A DNA stretch of 16,801 nt from an uncultured Pseudomonadota bacterium (lineage in GTDB: Bacteria; Pseudomonadota; Gammaproteobacteria; Burkholderiales; Thiobacillaceae). The DNA is taken from positions 1 to 16,801 of the forward strand of contig CAISDD010000382.1 in assembly GCA_903883985.1 (NCBI GenBank). Direction: 5' to 3'. The translations under genes and the position numbers were made by a program. Position 1 is the stretch's first letter. Each line of letters starts with the position of its first letter. Below the pieces are notes generated by a model. It did not search any database. It was not told the origin of the DNA and saw nothing but the letters and a program-made list of their open reading frames with translations. Shown here one piece after another: positions 6,847 to 14,018 of this stretch.

Positions 6847-7923
6847 ATGAAACTGCGTGGCGAGCAGCTCGATGCCAACCTCAAGCGCTCCCTGGCGCCG
6901 ATCTGGTTGCTCAGCGGCGACGAACCCCTGCTGACCGACGAGGCCGGCGCCCGAATACGGGCCGCGGCGCGTTCACAGGGCTACGATGAACGCCAGTCGT
7001 TCCAGTCTGAAACCGGCTTCGACTGGAAAGGCTGGATGGCCAGCTTCGATTCGCTTTCCCTGTTCTCCAGCCGTCGCCTGATCGAACTGCGCCTGCCCAC
7101 CGGAAAACCCGGTATTGAAGGCGGCAAGACCCTGGAGGCCTGGGCCGCCAACCCGCCGGTCGACATCGTGCTCCTGGTCACCACGCCCAAACTCGACAAG
7201 GCAACGCTGGCGACGAAATGGGTCGGCGCCATGGAAGCCCGCGGTGTCATGGTGCAGACCGCGCCGCCGCCGCTGGAGCGCTTGCCCGACTGGATCGGCG
7301 AGCGTCTGGCGCGCCACGGATTGAAAACCGATCGCGATACCCTGGCCTGGCTCTGTGCCCGCGTGGAGGGTAACCTCCTCGCCGCGCATCAGGAGATCGA
7401 AAAACTCGCCCTCCTGCTGCCGCCCGGACAGATGGATAGTGCCGCCGTGCATGCGGCGGTCACCGACGTGGCACGGTATGATGTGGCCGACTTATCGGAC
7501 GCCTTCATCAAGGGGGATGCCGCGCGCTACTGCCGAGTACTGGACGGACTCAAGGCGGAAGGAGAAGCGCTGCCCTTGATCCTGGCCTTCATGGGCAACG
7601 AAGTGCGTACCTTGTATCGGCTCGCCGCCGGTCTCGCCCGCGGCGAACGTCTCGCTGCGCTGATGCAGACCGCGCGCATCTGGGACAGCCGGCAGGCCCT
7701 GGTCGAACGCGCCTTGCACCGTGCTGGATTGAGCAGTCCCCGCGGGGCCGCCGGAGTTGAGAGCCCTGAAGCGCTGCGACTCCGCAGACTGGCCTGGGCC
7801 ATGCGCGGCCTCTCCCGACTCGACCGCGCAGCCAAGGGGCTGTTGCGGGAAGATGCCTGGGATGAACTGAAACAACTGGGTCTGGCTCTTATGAACCGGG
7901 GCAAAGCGCCAGCATTTATGTAA
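6847..7923 (+). CDS. holA: DNA polymerase III delta subunit
   Basis: The delta subunit of the clamp-loader complex, which opens the beta sliding clamp at primed sites. The 358-aa product begins MKLRGEQLDANLKRSLAPIW with the family motif LLSGDEPLLTDEA, then FSSRRLIELRLPTGKPG and the Rossmann-like TPKLDKATLATKWV. The helical C-terminal collar domain follows (ISDAFIKGD-like segment DLSDAFIKGDAARYCRVLDGLKAEGEA). The ATG at 6847 is 13 bp after lptE; an in-frame ATG inside lptE is not needed. It closes the leuS operon, since the GC-rich repeat follows within 50 bp. Confidence 0.95.
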   Translation: MKLRGEQLDANLKRSLAPIWLLSGDEPLLTDEAGARIRAAARSQGYDERQSFQSETGFDWKGWMASFDSLSLFSSRRLIELRLPTGKPGIEGGKTLEAWAANPPVDIVLLVTTPKLDKATLATKWVGAMEARGVMVQTAPPPLERLPDWIGERLARHGLKTDRDTLAWLCARVEGNLLAAHQEIEKLALLLPPGQMDSAAVHAAVTDVARYDVADLSDAFIKGDAARYCRVLDGLKAEGEALPLILAFMGNEVRTLYRLAAGLARGERLAALMQTARIWDSRQALVERALHRAGLSSPRGAAGVESPEALRLRRLAWAMRGLSRLDRAAKGLLREDAWDELKQLGLALMNRGKAPAFM

Positions 7924-7968
7924 TCTATTAAGTAGGGCCGCGAAACAGATTTGGTTTGCCACCGGTCT

Positions 7969-8042
7969 CCCTCACCCTGCCCTCTCCCGAAGGGAGAGGG
8001 TTCCACCCCCGTCCCCCTCCGGGGGAAGGGGGTGGATGAGGG
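7969..8042. repeat. Multi-hairpin GC-rich intergenic repeat
   Basis: A perfect hairpin CCCTCTCCC-GAA-GGGAGAGGG (7980-8000) is followed by a nested one, CCACCCCC (8003-8010) with GGGGGTGG (8028-8035) enclosing CCCCC-TCC-GGGGG (8013-8025). Terminal CCCTCA (7969-7974) and TGAGGG (8037-8042) close the whole unit. Elements with this CCCTCTCCC/GGGAGAGGG signature are dispersed in many Proteobacteria. It separates holA from proA and may act as a bidirectional transcription barrier. The rest of the 7924-8137 gap shows no gene or clear promoter. Confidence 0.8.
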
Positions 8043-8137
8043 TCTGCGCCAGCAGCTTAATGAAGGCAATCAGTTACGCACCATCACTTAGGAAAGATAG
8101 GCTGAGCGCAGCCCATCGTTTCGCCACGGAGCAAGAA

Positions 8138-9409
8138 ATGGACATCAAAGACTACATGCACACCCTGGGCCAACAGGCCCGCGACGCTGCCGCCGCCATG
8201 GCCCGCGCCTCCACTCGCGCCAAGAACGCTGCCTTGAGCGAACTCGCCCGCTTGCTGCTGGGCGCCGGCCCGGCGCTGCAAGAAGCCAACGCCCGCGACA
8301 TCGCCGCCGCCGAAGCCGCCGGCCTGTCCGCCCCCATGGTGGACCGACTGCGCCTGACCGAAAAAGTCATCGCCACCATGGCCGAAGGCTGCGACCAACT
8401 CGCCGCCATGCCCGATCCGGTCGGCGAAATCACCGGCGTCAAGCGCCGCCCCACCGGCATCAGCGTGGGGCAAATGCGCGTGCCCCTGGGCGTGTTCGGC
8501 ATGATTTACGAAAGCCGCCCCAACGTGACCATCGAAGCCGCATCCCTGGCCATCAAGAGCGGCAATGCCTGCATCCTGCGCGGCGGCTCGGAAGCCATCC
8601 TGTCCAACCTGGCCTTGTGGAATCTGGTGCGCCAGGCCCTGGAGTCCGCCGGCCTGCCCGCCACCGCCGTGCAATTGGTGGAAACCACCGATCGCGCAGC
8701 CGTGGGCGAACTCATCACCATGCCGACCTTTGTGGACGTCATCATCCCGCGCGGCGGCAAGGGCCTGATCGAGCGCGTCAGCCGCGAAGCCAAGGTACCG
8801 GTGATCAAACACCTGGACGGAAACTGCCACACCTACGTGGACGCCGAGTTCGACCTGGAAAAAGCCCTGGTGGTCACAGAGAACGCCAAGACCCAGAAAT
8901 ACAGCCCGTGCAACGCCACCGAATCCCTGCTGGTGCACGAGCGCGCCGCCGCCGCCTTCTTGCCGCGCATCGGTGAAATCTTCTCCGCCAAGGGCGTGGA
9001 GATGCGTTGCGACGCTGTCTCCAAGGCCCTTCTTGCTTCAGTGCCCGGCGCTCAGCTCGTGGACGCGACGGAAGAGGACTGGTTCACCGAATACCTGGCC
9101 CCCATCATCAGCGTGAAGATCGTGGCCAGTCTGGATGAAGCCATTGATCACATCAACCGCTACAGTTCCCACCACACCGACGCCATCCTCACCACCAACC
9201 ACCCCAACGCCATGCAATTCCTGCGCGAAGTGGATTCCAGTTCGGTCATGGTCAATGCCTCCACCCGCTTCGCCGACGGCTTCGAATACGGCCTGGGTGC
9301 CGAGATCGGCATTTCCACCGACAAGATCCACGCTCGCGGTCCGGTGGGACTGGAAGGGCTGACCAGCCAGAAATGGGTGGTGTTGGGGGACGGGCATGTG
9401 CGGGGATGA
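8138..9409 (+). CDS. proA: Gamma-glutamyl phosphate reductase
   Basis: Second step of proline synthesis: NADPH-dependent reduction of gamma-glutamyl phosphate to glutamate semialdehyde. The 423-aa protein belongs to the aldehyde dehydrogenase fold. Signature stretches include MRVPLGVFGMIYESRPNVT, KSGNACILRGGSEA, VDVIIPRGGKGLIERV and IKHLDGNCHTYVD. The catalytic Cys is at 258 (TQKYSPCNATESLL), and the C-terminus has ASTRFADGFEYGLGAEIGISTDKIHARGPVGLEGLTS. The ATG at 8138 has GGAG at 8128-8131; a 34-codon upstream extension would read into the repeat. The region before it is separated from holA by the hairpin repeat, so it is probably a separate unit. In related bacteria nadD follows directly; here an accessory island intervenes. 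Confidence 0.97.
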   Translation: MDIKDYMHTLGQQARDAAAAMARASTRAKNAALSELARLLLGAGPALQEANARDIAAAEAAGLSAPMVDRLRLTEKVIATMAEGCDQLAAMPDPVGEITGVKRRPTGISVGQMRVPLGVFGMIYESRPNVTIEAASLAIKSGNACILRGGSEAILSNLALWNLVRQALESAGLPATAVQLVETTDRAAVGELITMPTFVDVIIPRGGKGLIERVSREAKVPVIKHLDGNCHTYVDAEFDLEKALVVTENAKTQKYSPCNATESLLVHERAAAAFLPRIGEIFSAKGVEMRCDAVSKALLASVPGAQLVDATEEDWFTEYLAPIISVKIVASLDEAIDHINRYSSHHTDAILTTNHPNAMQFLREVDSSSVMVNASTRFADGFEYGLGAEIGISTDKIHARGPVGLEGLTSQKWVVLGDGHVRG

Positions 9410-9526
9410 TCTTTCAGCATGGATTTGCCAAGCGAGGTTGCCTATATCCACAAGGTCGAAGAAGTACTGGTGGCCTAAGTGAAGCGGATGGATTTGATCA
9501 GAGCACATTATTAATAAGGGATGGAC
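9410..9526 (+). other. AT-richer intergenic segment, possible coding relic
   Basis: This stretch is clearly more AT-rich than its neighbours (for example ATTATTAATAAGGG near 9507-9520). A 19-codon frame at 9419-9478 reads MDLPSEVAYIHKVEEVLVA and then stops. It could be the tail of a lost gene of a defence or toxin-antitoxin locus, but nothing in it identifies a family. Foreign origin is inferred from composition and from the gene relics that follow. Confidence 0.3.
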
Positions 9527-9697
9527 ATGTCAGTGCCTGGTTTCCAAGATTTAATGCTTCCGTTTTTGCGTATTTGTAGTGACAAAAATGGTAACTACTC
9601 AGGTGCTGCCGTATTTCTCCTTCCCCTTCAAGGGGAAGGCCGGGATGGGTATGGTGTCATTGCGCTGTCACAAGCTTTTACCCCATCCCCACCCTAA
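9527..9697 (+). pseudogene. Remnant of an Mrr-type restriction protein N-terminus
   Basis: The frame starting at 9527 reads MSVPGFQDLMLPFLRICSDK, close to the N-terminal winged-helix domain of Mrr restriction proteins (pattern M-x-x-P-x-F/Y-Q-x-L-M-L-P-x-L). AAGGG precedes the ATG by 6 bp, so the original start is likely preserved. After about 26 codons the frame enters the hairpin repeat beginning near 9611, then runs to a stop at 9695-9697. The catalytic Mrr domain is missing, so the gene is truncated and non-functional. The identification rests on about 20 residues. Confidence 0.5.
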
Positions 9698-9713
9698 CCC
9701 TCTCCTCGAAGGG
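9619..9713. repeat. Paired-hairpin repeat between two gene relics
   Basis: The first hairpin is CCTTCCCC-TTCAA-GGGGAAGG (9619-9639), and the last is an imperfect CCCTCTCCT-CGA-AGGGGAGGG (9698-9718 region). GGGATGGG (9643-9650) pairs with CCCATCCC (9683-9690), making a larger enclosing symmetry. It belongs to the same broad type as 7969-8042. It interrupts the Mrr-like fragment and lies just before the PIN relic. No target duplication was recognised. Confidence 0.65.
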
Positions 9714-9767
9714 GAGGGGATGGCTGTGGTTTTTTTAAAACGATCGCTTCGATCTGAGCCGTTACAA

Positions 9768-9950
9768 ATGTTGGTTGACAGCAACATCCTGATTTACTGC
9801 CAGGAGACCGAACAGGTCGCCCTGCGTCAGTGGGTGCGATCAACTCGTCCCGCCATTTCTGCCATCACCCAAGTTGAAGTCCTCGGCTTTCATCGAATTA
9901 CCCCGCAACAACTTGCCGTGATCAATCCCCTGGCAAACCTGGCCACATGA
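9768..9950 (+). pseudogene. VapC-type PIN toxin relic with internal deletion
   Basis: The 60-aa frame starts MLVDSNILIYCQETEQVALR, the typical first strand and helix of a VapC-family PIN ribonuclease with acidic residue D4, and continues to ITQVEVLGFHRIT with E37. It then jumps to LAVINPLANLAT and stops. A usual protein of this type has about 130-140 residues and ends in a phrase like G-L-x-V-x-N-P-L, so residues 48 onward look like the true C-terminus joined after loss of about 70-80 codons. The two later catalytic aspartates are absent, so it should be inactive. No VapB-like antitoxin precedes it. Confidence 0.6.
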
Positions 9951-10014
9951 AGCCAATGCTGTAGGGCGAATGCGTTTCGCTTATCCATTCAACGACTCAA
10001 CAGGAAATATAACT
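9951..10014 (+). other. Leader of the toxin-antitoxin module
   Basis: A short stretch between the PIN relic and the next gene. It holds TGTAGGGCGAATGCG (9960-9974) followed by CGCTTATCC, which resembles half of a GTAGGGCGGAT-type dispersed palindrome such as the one at 14944-15027. AGGAAA at 10002-10007 is the ribosome site of the following gene. No convincing promoter hexamers were found. Confidence 0.3.
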
Positions 10015-10224
10015 ATGGACGCACCCAAACCCGTTGAAACGCCAGCCCGGCGCAACCCCATGCTGGCGGATACCGAGCCGACCGACGAGGAATTGCATCT
10101 CGTCATGTGCGAGGCGCGGGATGTCGCGTTGCAACGCAAGCTGGCTTCCGAAGGGTGGATGCGTGAGCAGATGGAGAACGCACTGCGCGAGGCGAAGGCG
10201 CAAATGAGGACGTATGGCGGTTGA
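10015..10224 (+). CDS. Putative antitoxin of the zeta-type kinase
   Basis: A 69-aa protein with a Pro-rich start (MDAPKPVETPARRNPM), an acidic TDEELHLV segment and a charged helical C-terminal half (ARDVALQRKLASEGWMREQMENALREAKAQM). AGGAAA precedes the chosen ATG by 7 nt; an in-frame ATG 15 codons upstream has no ribosome site. The gene overlaps the following zeta-family kinase gene by 11 bp. Small size, helical prediction by eye and overlap fit a protein antitoxin, but it shows no recognisable DNA-binding motif and I do not recognise the family. The antitoxin role is inferred from position only. Confidence 0.65.
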   Translation: MDAPKPVETPARRNPMLADTEPTDEELHLVMCEARDVALQRKLASEGWMREQMENALREAKAQMRTYGG

Positions 10225-10822
10225 GCCGATCAAGCCACGGGTTTTGCTCGTTGCCGGCCCCAACGGCTCCGGCAAGACCACGATCACGGAGCGCGGGCTT
10301 GCCCGTGAGTGGTTTGACGGCTGTGAGTACGTCAACCCCGACCTGATTGCACGTGACGAATTTGGCGACTGGAATTCCCCCAAGGCCATACTTCAGGCGG
10401 CCAACTTGGCCCAAACCCGGCGCGATAACTGCCTTGAGTCGGGTGCCAGTCTGGCCTTTGAAAGTGTGTTCTCCGGTCAGGACAAGGTGGGTTTCCTGGA
10501 GCGTGCCAAGCGGCGCGGCTTCTTCACCAGGGTATTTTTCGTTGCCACGGACAGCCCCACGATCAACGCCTCCCGTGTCGCCCGCAGGGTCATGCAGGGT
10601 GGACATGACGTGCCCATAGGCAAGATCGTCTCGCGCTATTTCCGCTCCATCGCCAACTGTGCCACGGTAGCCCCATTGGTGGACCGCCTATATCTCTATG
10701 ACAACTCGGTAGAGGACGCAGAGGCCAAACTGGTGCTGCGCGCATCCGAAGGCAAGGTCATGCGGATGTATCAAGAACCGCCACAATGGGTGCACCCGAT
10801 CATGGCAGAGCTGAAACAGTGA
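10214..10822 (+). CDS. Zeta-toxin family kinase
   Basis: A 202-aa P-loop kinase of the zeta-toxin type. Walker A GPNGSGKT is at 15-22, followed by NPDLIAR, the FESVFSG segment typical of the family's substrate side, and RVARRVMQGGHDVP with IVSRYFRS downstream, the usual lid region. Characterised zeta/PezT toxins phosphorylate UDP-N-acetylglucosamine and block wall synthesis; other relatives use different substrates, so the target here is open. The ATG has GAGG 5 nt upstream inside the antitoxin gene. Its stop codon overlaps the GTG start of nadD (GTGA), which ties the kinase to NAD synthesis at the translational level. All expected motifs are present, so it looks functional, unlike the relics just before it. 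Confidence 0.85.
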   Translation: MAVEPIKPRVLLVAGPNGSGKTTITERGLAREWFDGCEYVNPDLIARDEFGDWNSPKAILQAANLAQTRRDNCLESGASLAFESVFSGQDKVGFLERAKRRGFFTRVFFVATDSPTINASRVARRVMQGGHDVPIGKIVSRYFRSIANCATVAPLVDRLYLYDNSVEDAEAKLVLRASEGKVMRMYQEPPQWVHPIMAELKQ

Positions 10823-11472
10823 ACAAACCCATCGCCCTCCTCGGCGGCACCTTCGACCCGATCCATTTCGGCCATCTGAGATTGGCCGAGGAGTTGGCGG
10901 AATCATTGAACATCAGCCAGGTGCGCTTCATTCCCGCCGGCTGGCCACCGCATCGCGGCCAGCCGCGCGCGGCAGCGCAGCACCGGCTGGCGATGGTGCG
11001 CCGCGCCATCGCCGGAAATCCGCGCTTCGTCCTGGATGAACGCGAGTTCTACCGGAACAAGCCTAGCTACAGCGTCGACACCCTGAACGACCTGCGTGCC
11101 GAGTTGCCTCCGGGCACGCCACTGGTGCTGTTCATGGGTGCGGATGCCTTCCTGGGCCTGACCACCTGGCACGAGTGGCGACGTTTGTTTGAGCTGGCGC
11201 ATATCGTGGTGGCACAACGTCCGGGTTTTTCCTCCGTGGCGTGGCAAGATGCGCTACCCGACCCGCTACGCCGCATCCTGTCCACCCTCCGTGGCGAACA
11301 GGCCGAGGAGATACGGGAAAAACCTTACGGCCGGGTTTTTCTACAAACCATCACCCAGCTCGACATCTCGGCCAGCCAGATTCGCGACCGCGCACTGCGC
11401 GGGAAAAGCTTGCGCTATCTGCTGCCGGATGCCGTCATCGATTACCTCAACGAGAACCACCTCTATGTCTGA
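10819..11472 (+). CDS. nadD: Nicotinate-nucleotide adenylyltransferase
   Basis: Transfers AMP from ATP to nicotinate mononucleotide to make deamido-NAD (NaAD), an essential step of NAD synthesis. The 217-aa product has the nucleotidyltransferase motif GGTFDPIHFGHL near its N-terminus, then FIPAGWPPHR, FMGADAFLGLTTWHEW and the C-terminal ISASQIR. The start is taken as the GTG at 10819, because the conserved NKPIALLGGTFDP follows at once; an ATG 11 codons upstream lies inside the kinase gene. No strong ribosome site is visible, so coupling to the upstream kinase gene is plausible. The C-terminal end overlaps rsfS by 8 bp. Confidence 0.95.
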   Translation: MNKPIALLGGTFDPIHFGHLRLAEELAESLNISQVRFIPAGWPPHRGQPRAAAQHRLAMVRRAIAGNPRFVLDEREFYRNKPSYSVDTLNDLRAELPPGTPLVLFMGADAFLGLTTWHEWRRLFELAHIVVAQRPGFSSVAWQDALPDPLRRILSTLRGEQAEEIREKPYGRVFLQTITQLDISASQIRDRALRGKSLRYLLPDAVIDYLNENHLYV

Positions 11473-11821
11473 ACACCTCACCTCCGCACAACTCGTCAAG
11501 ATTGCCGTCGCCGCCCTGGAAGACATGAAGGGCAAGGAAATCACAGTCATGGAAGTCGGCCATCTGACTTCACTGTTCGACAAGATGGTCATCGCCAGCG
11601 GCGACTCTACCCGGCACGTCAAGTCTCTGGCGGACAGCGCGCGGGAAAAACTCAAGGAGGCGGGTGCCGATATCATCGGCGTGGAAGGCGAACAGGTGGG
11701 TGAATGGGTGCTGGTGGATGTCGGCGACATCGTCGTGCATGTGATGCACCCGACCGTGCGTGCGCACTACAACCTGGAAGAGCTCTGGGGTGCGGCCCGC
11801 CGCGCGCGCCAGGCGCATTGA
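11465..11821 (+). CDS. rsfS: Ribosomal silencing factor RsfS
   Basis: A 118-aa protein of the Iojap/RsfS family, which binds L14 of the large ribosomal subunit and prevents subunit joining under starvation. The conserved core KGKEITVMEV, SLFDKMVIASGDSTRHVKSLAD, GEWVLVDVGDIVVHVMHPTVRAHYNLEELW is complete. The start ATG lies within the last codons of nadD (8-bp overlap), the usual coupled arrangement. In most betaproteobacteria rlmH follows; here a TsaC-like gene takes that place. Confidence 0.95.
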   Translation: MSEHLTSAQLVKIAVAALEDMKGKEITVMEVGHLTSLFDKMVIASGDSTRHVKSLADSAREKLKEAGADIIGVEGEQVGEWVLVDVGDIVVHVMHPTVRAHYNLEELWGAARRARQAH

Positions 11822-11835
11822 GCCGGGTTTGAGGG

Positions 11836-12390
11836 ATGATCCCGCTGCCTGACATCCGCAGCCTGCGCGCCTGGCTGCGGCGAGGTGGCGTCATCGCTTA
11901 CGCCACCGAATCCTGCTTCGGCCTCGGTTGCGAACCGCGCAATGCCCGCGCGCTACGGCATGTCCTGGCCTTGAAGGGACGGCCAAAAGCCAAGGGCATG
12001 ATCCTGATCGGCAGCGACGCGCACCAATTTGCACCCTTCCTGGAGCCCTTGCCGACCGAACTTTCCGCACGGCTGTCGCAGTGGTGGCCAGGCCCGAATA
12101 CCTTGCTCCTGCCGGCCTCTCGGCGTTGCCCACGTTGGCTGACCGGACGCCACGAAAAACTGGCGGTGCGGGTGACGGCGCACGCCGAGGCGGCGCGTCT
12201 TTGCCGGGCACTGAACACCCCCCTGGTCTCCACCAGCGCCAACCGAACCGGACGACGCGCCTTGAAAACGGACCGAGCCTGCCGCAGGGCCTTTGGCGCA
12301 AGCGTCTGGGTGCTGCCTGGGCGCAGCGGTGGGAGGCGTGGTCCATCGACCATACTCGATCCGCTTTCCGGCGCGATTTTTCGCGCCTGA
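11836..12390 (+). CDS. tsaC: TsaC/Sua5-family threonylcarbamoyl-AMP synthase
   Basis: A 184-aa YrdC-fold protein of the TsaC size class, predicted to make threonylcarbamoyl-AMP from threonine, bicarbonate and ATP for the t6A37 modification of ANN-decoding tRNAs. Motifs include IAYATESCFGLGCEP (the usual AYPTE-x-x-YGLG), KGRPKAKGMILI, WPGPNTLLLPA and VSTSANRTGRRA. Two deviations are visible: Ala-Thr-Glu in place of Pro-Thr-Glu, and Phe for Tyr before GLG. The start ATG follows rsfS by 14 bp with GAGGG directly before it. It ends 4 bp before the histidine kinase gene, so the two are probably cotranscribed. Other YrdC-domain genes may exist elsewhere in the genome. Confidence 0.88.
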   Translation: MIPLPDIRSLRAWLRRGGVIAYATESCFGLGCEPRNARALRHVLALKGRPKAKGMILIGSDAHQFAPFLEPLPTELSARLSQWWPGPNTLLLPASRRCPRWLTGRHEKLAVRVTAHAEAARLCRALNTPLVSTSANRTGRRALKTDRACRRAFGASVWVLPGRSGGRRGPSTILDPLSGAIFRA

Positions 12391-12394
12391 CGCC

Positions 12395-13966
12395 ATGCTA
12401 CCTGTTTCCTGGAGAGTCCTGCTGGTCTACGCTCTGTGCAGTCTGGCACTGGACATGGTCAGCAATCCGCAGACCGTGTTGCCGCTGGCTCTGGCGCCAT
12501 GGACACCGCCGCTCGGGCTGTCCCTGGCCTTCCTGCTGCTGTATGGCACACGCTACGCACCCTGGCTGATCGCGGTCACCTTCCTTCTGGGCATACCCAT
12601 CTACGGATTGCCCACCAACTGGCTGGCGGCCTTGTGGGCAGCCACGCTGCTGATGCTGGGCCTGCTGGGGATCAGTACCTGGCTGACGCGGGGCTTTGGT
12701 TTCGACCCACGACTTTCCAGTCAGCGCGACCTGTCCTGGTTCCTCCTGGCCGCAGTGATCGGCGCGTGGCTGGATGCCGGCGTGCATGTGTTTGCGCGCA
12801 GCCCGGAGGCTGCACCCGATGTCTGGGCCTGGGGCGCCGATTTGGTGAACTACTGGGTCGGGGCCTTGATACGCCTGTTGATCATCGCGCCTCTGGTGTT
12901 GGTACACGCCGGTCACGACTGGACGGCCTGGCGCACCTGGCGCCTGGATCGGGAAATGCTGCTGCAGGCGGCTTCGATCAGCATCGCCCTGGCGGTAATC
13001 TTCGGTCTGCGCTACACGGATGAATACAAATTCTTCTACCTGTTGTTTTTGCCCCTGATCTGGGTGGCCATGCGCTATGGCATCCAGGGAGCCACCGCTG
13101 CACTCGCATTTACCCATATCGGCCTCAACGCCATCCTCGCCTGGCGCGGTCTGCACGCGATCGCCGTGGTGGAGTTCCAGATGCTGATGCTGGGCTTGGC
13201 GATTACCGGGCTGTTTCTCGGGCTGACCGTGAGCGCGCGCCGCGCGGCGGAAGAGAAGCTGCACCAGCGCGAGGCGGAACTCAACCAGGCTTCCCGCCTG
13301 GCCGCCGCCGGCGAGATGACTCAGGCCATCGCCCACGAGCTCAACCAGCCGCTGTCCGCCCTGGCCAACTATGCCCGTGCCGCGCGAGCAATGCTGGAGG
13401 CGCCTGAACAGCATGGCCCCTTGCTGGCCGATACCCTCGCCAAGATCGACCGCGAAGCCAGCCGCGCAGGCCAGGTGGTACACCGCCTGCGCGAGTTCTT
13501 CCGCGGCGGCGGGCTGCGCCTGGAGCCGCTGACTGCTGCAGAACTGATTGAGGAGGGGCTCGCCCCGGCGCGACGTCGCGCCGAGCGTGCCGGCATCCAT
13601 GTGTCGGTGGATGTGCATGGCGATATGCCGCGCTTCATGGCTGATCGCGTGCAGATGGGCACGGTGCTGCACAACCTGCTGGTCAATGCCATCGAGGCCA
13701 TTGAGAGCGATGACCCGAAGGCACGCATCATCGCCATCAGCGCGCGCCGCCTGGATGCGCATCGATTACGTTTTTGCGTGCGCGATAGCGGCTGCGGTGT
13801 ATCTCCCGAGATGCGCGAGCGGCTTTTCGATTCCTTTGCCACCAGCAAGGCGGAGGGCATGGGATTGGGGCTGGCGATCAGCCGCACTCTGGTGGAAGCG
13901 CACGGTGGCGAACTCTGGGTTGACAGCATCCGGCCCACGCGCTTTTGTTTCACGTTGCCTTTATGA
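12395..13966 (+). CDS. MASE1-type membrane sensor histidine kinase
   Basis: A 523-aa sensor kinase. Residues 1 to about 285 are a multi-pass membrane module resembling MASE1, with roughly eight hydrophobic segments. A short linker coiled coil follows (ARRAAEEKLHQREAELNQASRLAAAGEM). The dimerisation helix has the phospho-acceptor His at 314 (QAIAHELNQPLSAL), and the ATPase domain has N-box LHNLLVNAIEAI, G1 RDSGCGVS and G2 GMGLGLAIS. This kinase class (with HELNQPL) is the FixL/DctB/TodS-like group. The start at 12395 is 4 bp past tsaC; no strong ribosome site is seen, which suggests coupling. The partner is the FixJ-type regulator 48 bp downstream. The input is not deducible: MASE1 domains sense through the membrane, and their ligands are mostly unknown. 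Confidence 0.9.
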   Translation: MLPVSWRVLLVYALCSLALDMVSNPQTVLPLALAPWTPPLGLSLAFLLLYGTRYAPWLIAVTFLLGIPIYGLPTNWLAALWAATLLMLGLLGISTWLTRGFGFDPRLSSQRDLSWFLLAAVIGAWLDAGVHVFARSPEAAPDVWAWGADLVNYWVGALIRLLIIAPLVLVHAGHDWTAWRTWRLDREMLLQAASISIALAVIFGLRYTDEYKFFYLLFLPLIWVAMRYGIQGATAALAFTHIGLNAILAWRGLHAIAVVEFQMLMLGLAITGLFLGLTVSARRAAEEKLHQREAELNQASRLAAAGEMTQAIAHELNQPLSALANYARAARAMLEAPEQHGPLLADTLAKIDREASRAGQVVHRLREFFRGGGLRLEPLTAAELIEEGLAPARRRAERAGIHVSVDVHGDMPRFMADRVQMGTVLHNLLVNAIEAIESDDPKARIIAISARRLDAHRLRFCVRDSGCGVSPEMRERLFDSFATSKAEGMGLGLAISRTLVEAHGGELWVDSIRPTRFCFTLPL

Positions 13967-13979
13967 CCGCGAGTCCGGC

Positions 13980-14018
13980 ATGAGTGATCTGCCCGGCCGC
14001 CCGAAGGAGTCCCCATGA
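13980..14018 (+). CDS. 12-codon mini-ORF overlapping the regulator start
   Basis: Between the kinase and the regulator an ATG opens a frame MSDLPGRPKESP ending in TGA, which overlaps the regulator's ATG as ATGA. The regulator's ribosome site GGAG lies inside this frame. Its start (ATGAGTGATC) nearly repeats the start of the regulator gene (ATGAGCGATC), so it may be a remnant of a duplication or a shifted former start. Translation is unproven. Confidence 0.25.
   Translation: MSDLPGRPKESP

Noticed and set aside
8084..8938. 284-codon minus-strand frame rich in Gly and His
   Set aside because: Antisense of proA; composition follows from GC-rich codons of the real gene.
12398..13762. 454-codon open frame on the minus strand
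   Set aside because: It lies entirely opposite the MASE1 histidine kinase, is Gln/His/Arg-rich in the way of high-GC antisense frames, and shows no domain.
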